NCBI GenBank assembly: GCA_016234955.1
Contig: JACRNN010000248.1
Location: forward strand, 1 to 5,142
Source: Deltaproteobacteria bacterium
GTDB lineage: Bacteria > Desulfobacterota > GWC2-55-46
Direction: 5' to 3'
DNA: 5,142 nucleotides
Shown here: positions 4,225 through 5,142 of the stretch, piece after piece
Layout: each line of letters begins with the position of its first letter
How positions within the stretch are numbered: position 1 is the stretch's first letter
The notes under the pieces: model-generated
Seen by the model: only the letters and a program-made list of their open reading frames with translations
Database searches by the model: none
Told to the model about the DNA's origin: nothing
Program-made: the position numbers and the translations under genes

Positions 4225-5142
4225 ATGACAAGAGAAGAGCTTGAAAAGACGCATCCCGACTATGACGCCAACATAGAGAGCTGGATGTTCTTCATGCGCT
4301 CCTACTTCGGCGGGAATATGTACAGGGAGGGGAACTATCTGCTGCAGCACCCGTTCGAGAGCTCGTCGAACTACAGGCGCAGGAAAGATACGGCCTATTT
4401 CTACAACTACTGCGGCCCTATAGTGGACATCTTCGTCTCCCACCTGCTGAGAAAAGACGCGAGGAGGGACTACGGCTCATTGACGCCGGACACCCTTTTC
4501 AACGCTTTTTTGCTCGACTCCGACATGGAGGGCAATTCGTTCAGGCACTTCATGAGGGAGGCGCAGAGGTTCTGCAGCATATACGGGCGGGTCTCCATCA
4601 TAGTGGATAAGCCCAGGATATACGCGTCCACCAGGGCCGAAGCCGAACAGTTCGGCATACACCCATACGTGACCCTTGTTACGCCGGAGAACCTGCTCGA
4701 CTGGTCTTACACGAGGTTGTCATCAGGGCAGACCGTGCTCGATATGATCAAAGTCATGGAGCCCGGAGGCGACTGCCGGATATGGACGAGGGACGGTTGG
4801 GAGTTGTGGAGGGCGGGGGAAGACGGCGACGCGATGCTTATGGACGCGGGCTGGCACAATCTGGGGGAAGTCCCGGCGGTCCACCTCTACAACAAGCGCT
4901 CCGGCATAAGGATGACAGGCATATCCGACATCCAGGACATAGCCGATATCAACAAGAACATCTACTACCTCTGTTCGGACGCCAAGGAGATTATCGAAAA
5001 TACCGCCTTCCCGATGCTCGCGATGCCGTATTCAAGGGGAGGCGCGGGGGGAGAGAAGGAGGTGGGCCCCCACAACATACTTCAGTTCGACCCCGCGGAG
5101 CCCAACGCGCGCCCGTACTGGCTCGAGGCCCCGCACTCATCC
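4225..5142 (+). CDS. Phage portal protein, 5' part (306 codons, runs off the window)
   Basis: The frame is open from ATG 4225 to the right edge with no stop, giving 306 residues. Portals form a dodecameric ring at one capsid vertex, dock the terminase and serve as the DNA channel. The N-terminal region (HPDYDANIESWMFF to about residue 45) and the following YFYNYCGPIVDIFVSHLLRK segment (58-77) resemble the start of SPP1-like or DUF4055-type portals. The segment SIYGRVSIIVDKP (117-129) followed by YVTLVTPENLLDWSY (147-161) is a common portal core pattern: a strand ending in a proline, then a conserved site introducing the clip region. Position directly after the large terminase subunit supports the call. 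The start is set by AAGGAG five bases upstream. Its C-terminal half, including the crown, is outside the window, so completeness cannot be judged. The exact subfamily is uncertain. Confidence 0.85.
   Translation, partial: MTREELEKTHPDYDANIESWMFFMRSYFGGNMYREGNYLLQHPFESSSNYRRRKDTAYFYNYCGPIVDIFVSHLLRKDARRDYGSLTPDTLFNAFLLDSDMEGNSFRHFMREAQRFCSIYGRVSIIVDKPRIYASTRAEAEQFGIHPYVTLVTPENLLDWSYTRLSSGQTVLDMIKVMEPGGDCRIWTRDGWELWRAGEDGDAMLMDAGWHNLGEVPAVHLYNKRSGIRMTGISDIQDIADINKNIYYLCSDAKEIIENTAFPMLAMPYSRGGAGGEKEVGPHNILQFDPAEPNARPYWLEAPHSS

Overview
This window joins a bacterial chromosome to the packaging end of a tailed phage. It opens with the 3' two-thirds of a housekeeping gene, ychF (Obg-like P-loop ATPase), which ends with an intact stop at 743. 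The remainder, to the right edge, is a rightward phage late module: a sigma-70 region-4-like regulator, a small unknown protein, a small zinc-finger-like protein, the small and large terminase subunits, and the first 306 codons of a portal protein that runs off the window. The most likely reading is a prophage or prophage remnant of a tailed (Caudoviricetes-type) phage next to ychF. Frequent AGG (Arg) and ATA (Ile) codons, fairly high GC in genes, and short palindromic repeats with a CCGC..CTTG..G.GG core suggest a Desulfobacterota- or Nitrospirota-like host. That taxonomic guess is weak.

Layout. 1-743: ychF. 744-1115: an AT-rich gap with one near-consensus sigma-70 promoter (TTGACA, 17 bases, TACAAT) and a leader of about 160 bases. 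1116-1418 and 1420-1623: the regulator and a small unknown protein, one base apart. 1624-2120: about 500 non-coding bases holding two perfect hairpins, a REP-like palindrome, a clear rho-independent terminator (1815-1849) and a GC-rich block that can fold into a branched structure. 2121-2300: zinc-finger-like protein behind a near-perfect ribosome binding site. 2368-2829 and 2732-4024: terminase subunits, overlapping by up to 98 bases. 4025-4224: a 200-base gap inside the late operon holding two more REP-like palindromes. 4225-5142: portal protein, incomplete.

How the genes fit together. The small terminase subunit recognises phage DNA, the large subunit powers packaging and cuts the DNA, and the portal is the channel in the capsid vertex through which it passes. 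The region-4-like protein sits where many phages place a late-gene activator, just upstream of the terminase genes. It is therefore a candidate switch for the packaging operon, but this is inferred from position and a helix-turn-helix pattern only. No integrase, repressor, tRNA, CRISPR array or obvious attachment site is visible. No clearly new defence or mobile system is present. The items most worth a second look are the compensated palindrome family, the small zinc-finger protein and the structured gap at 1850-2120.
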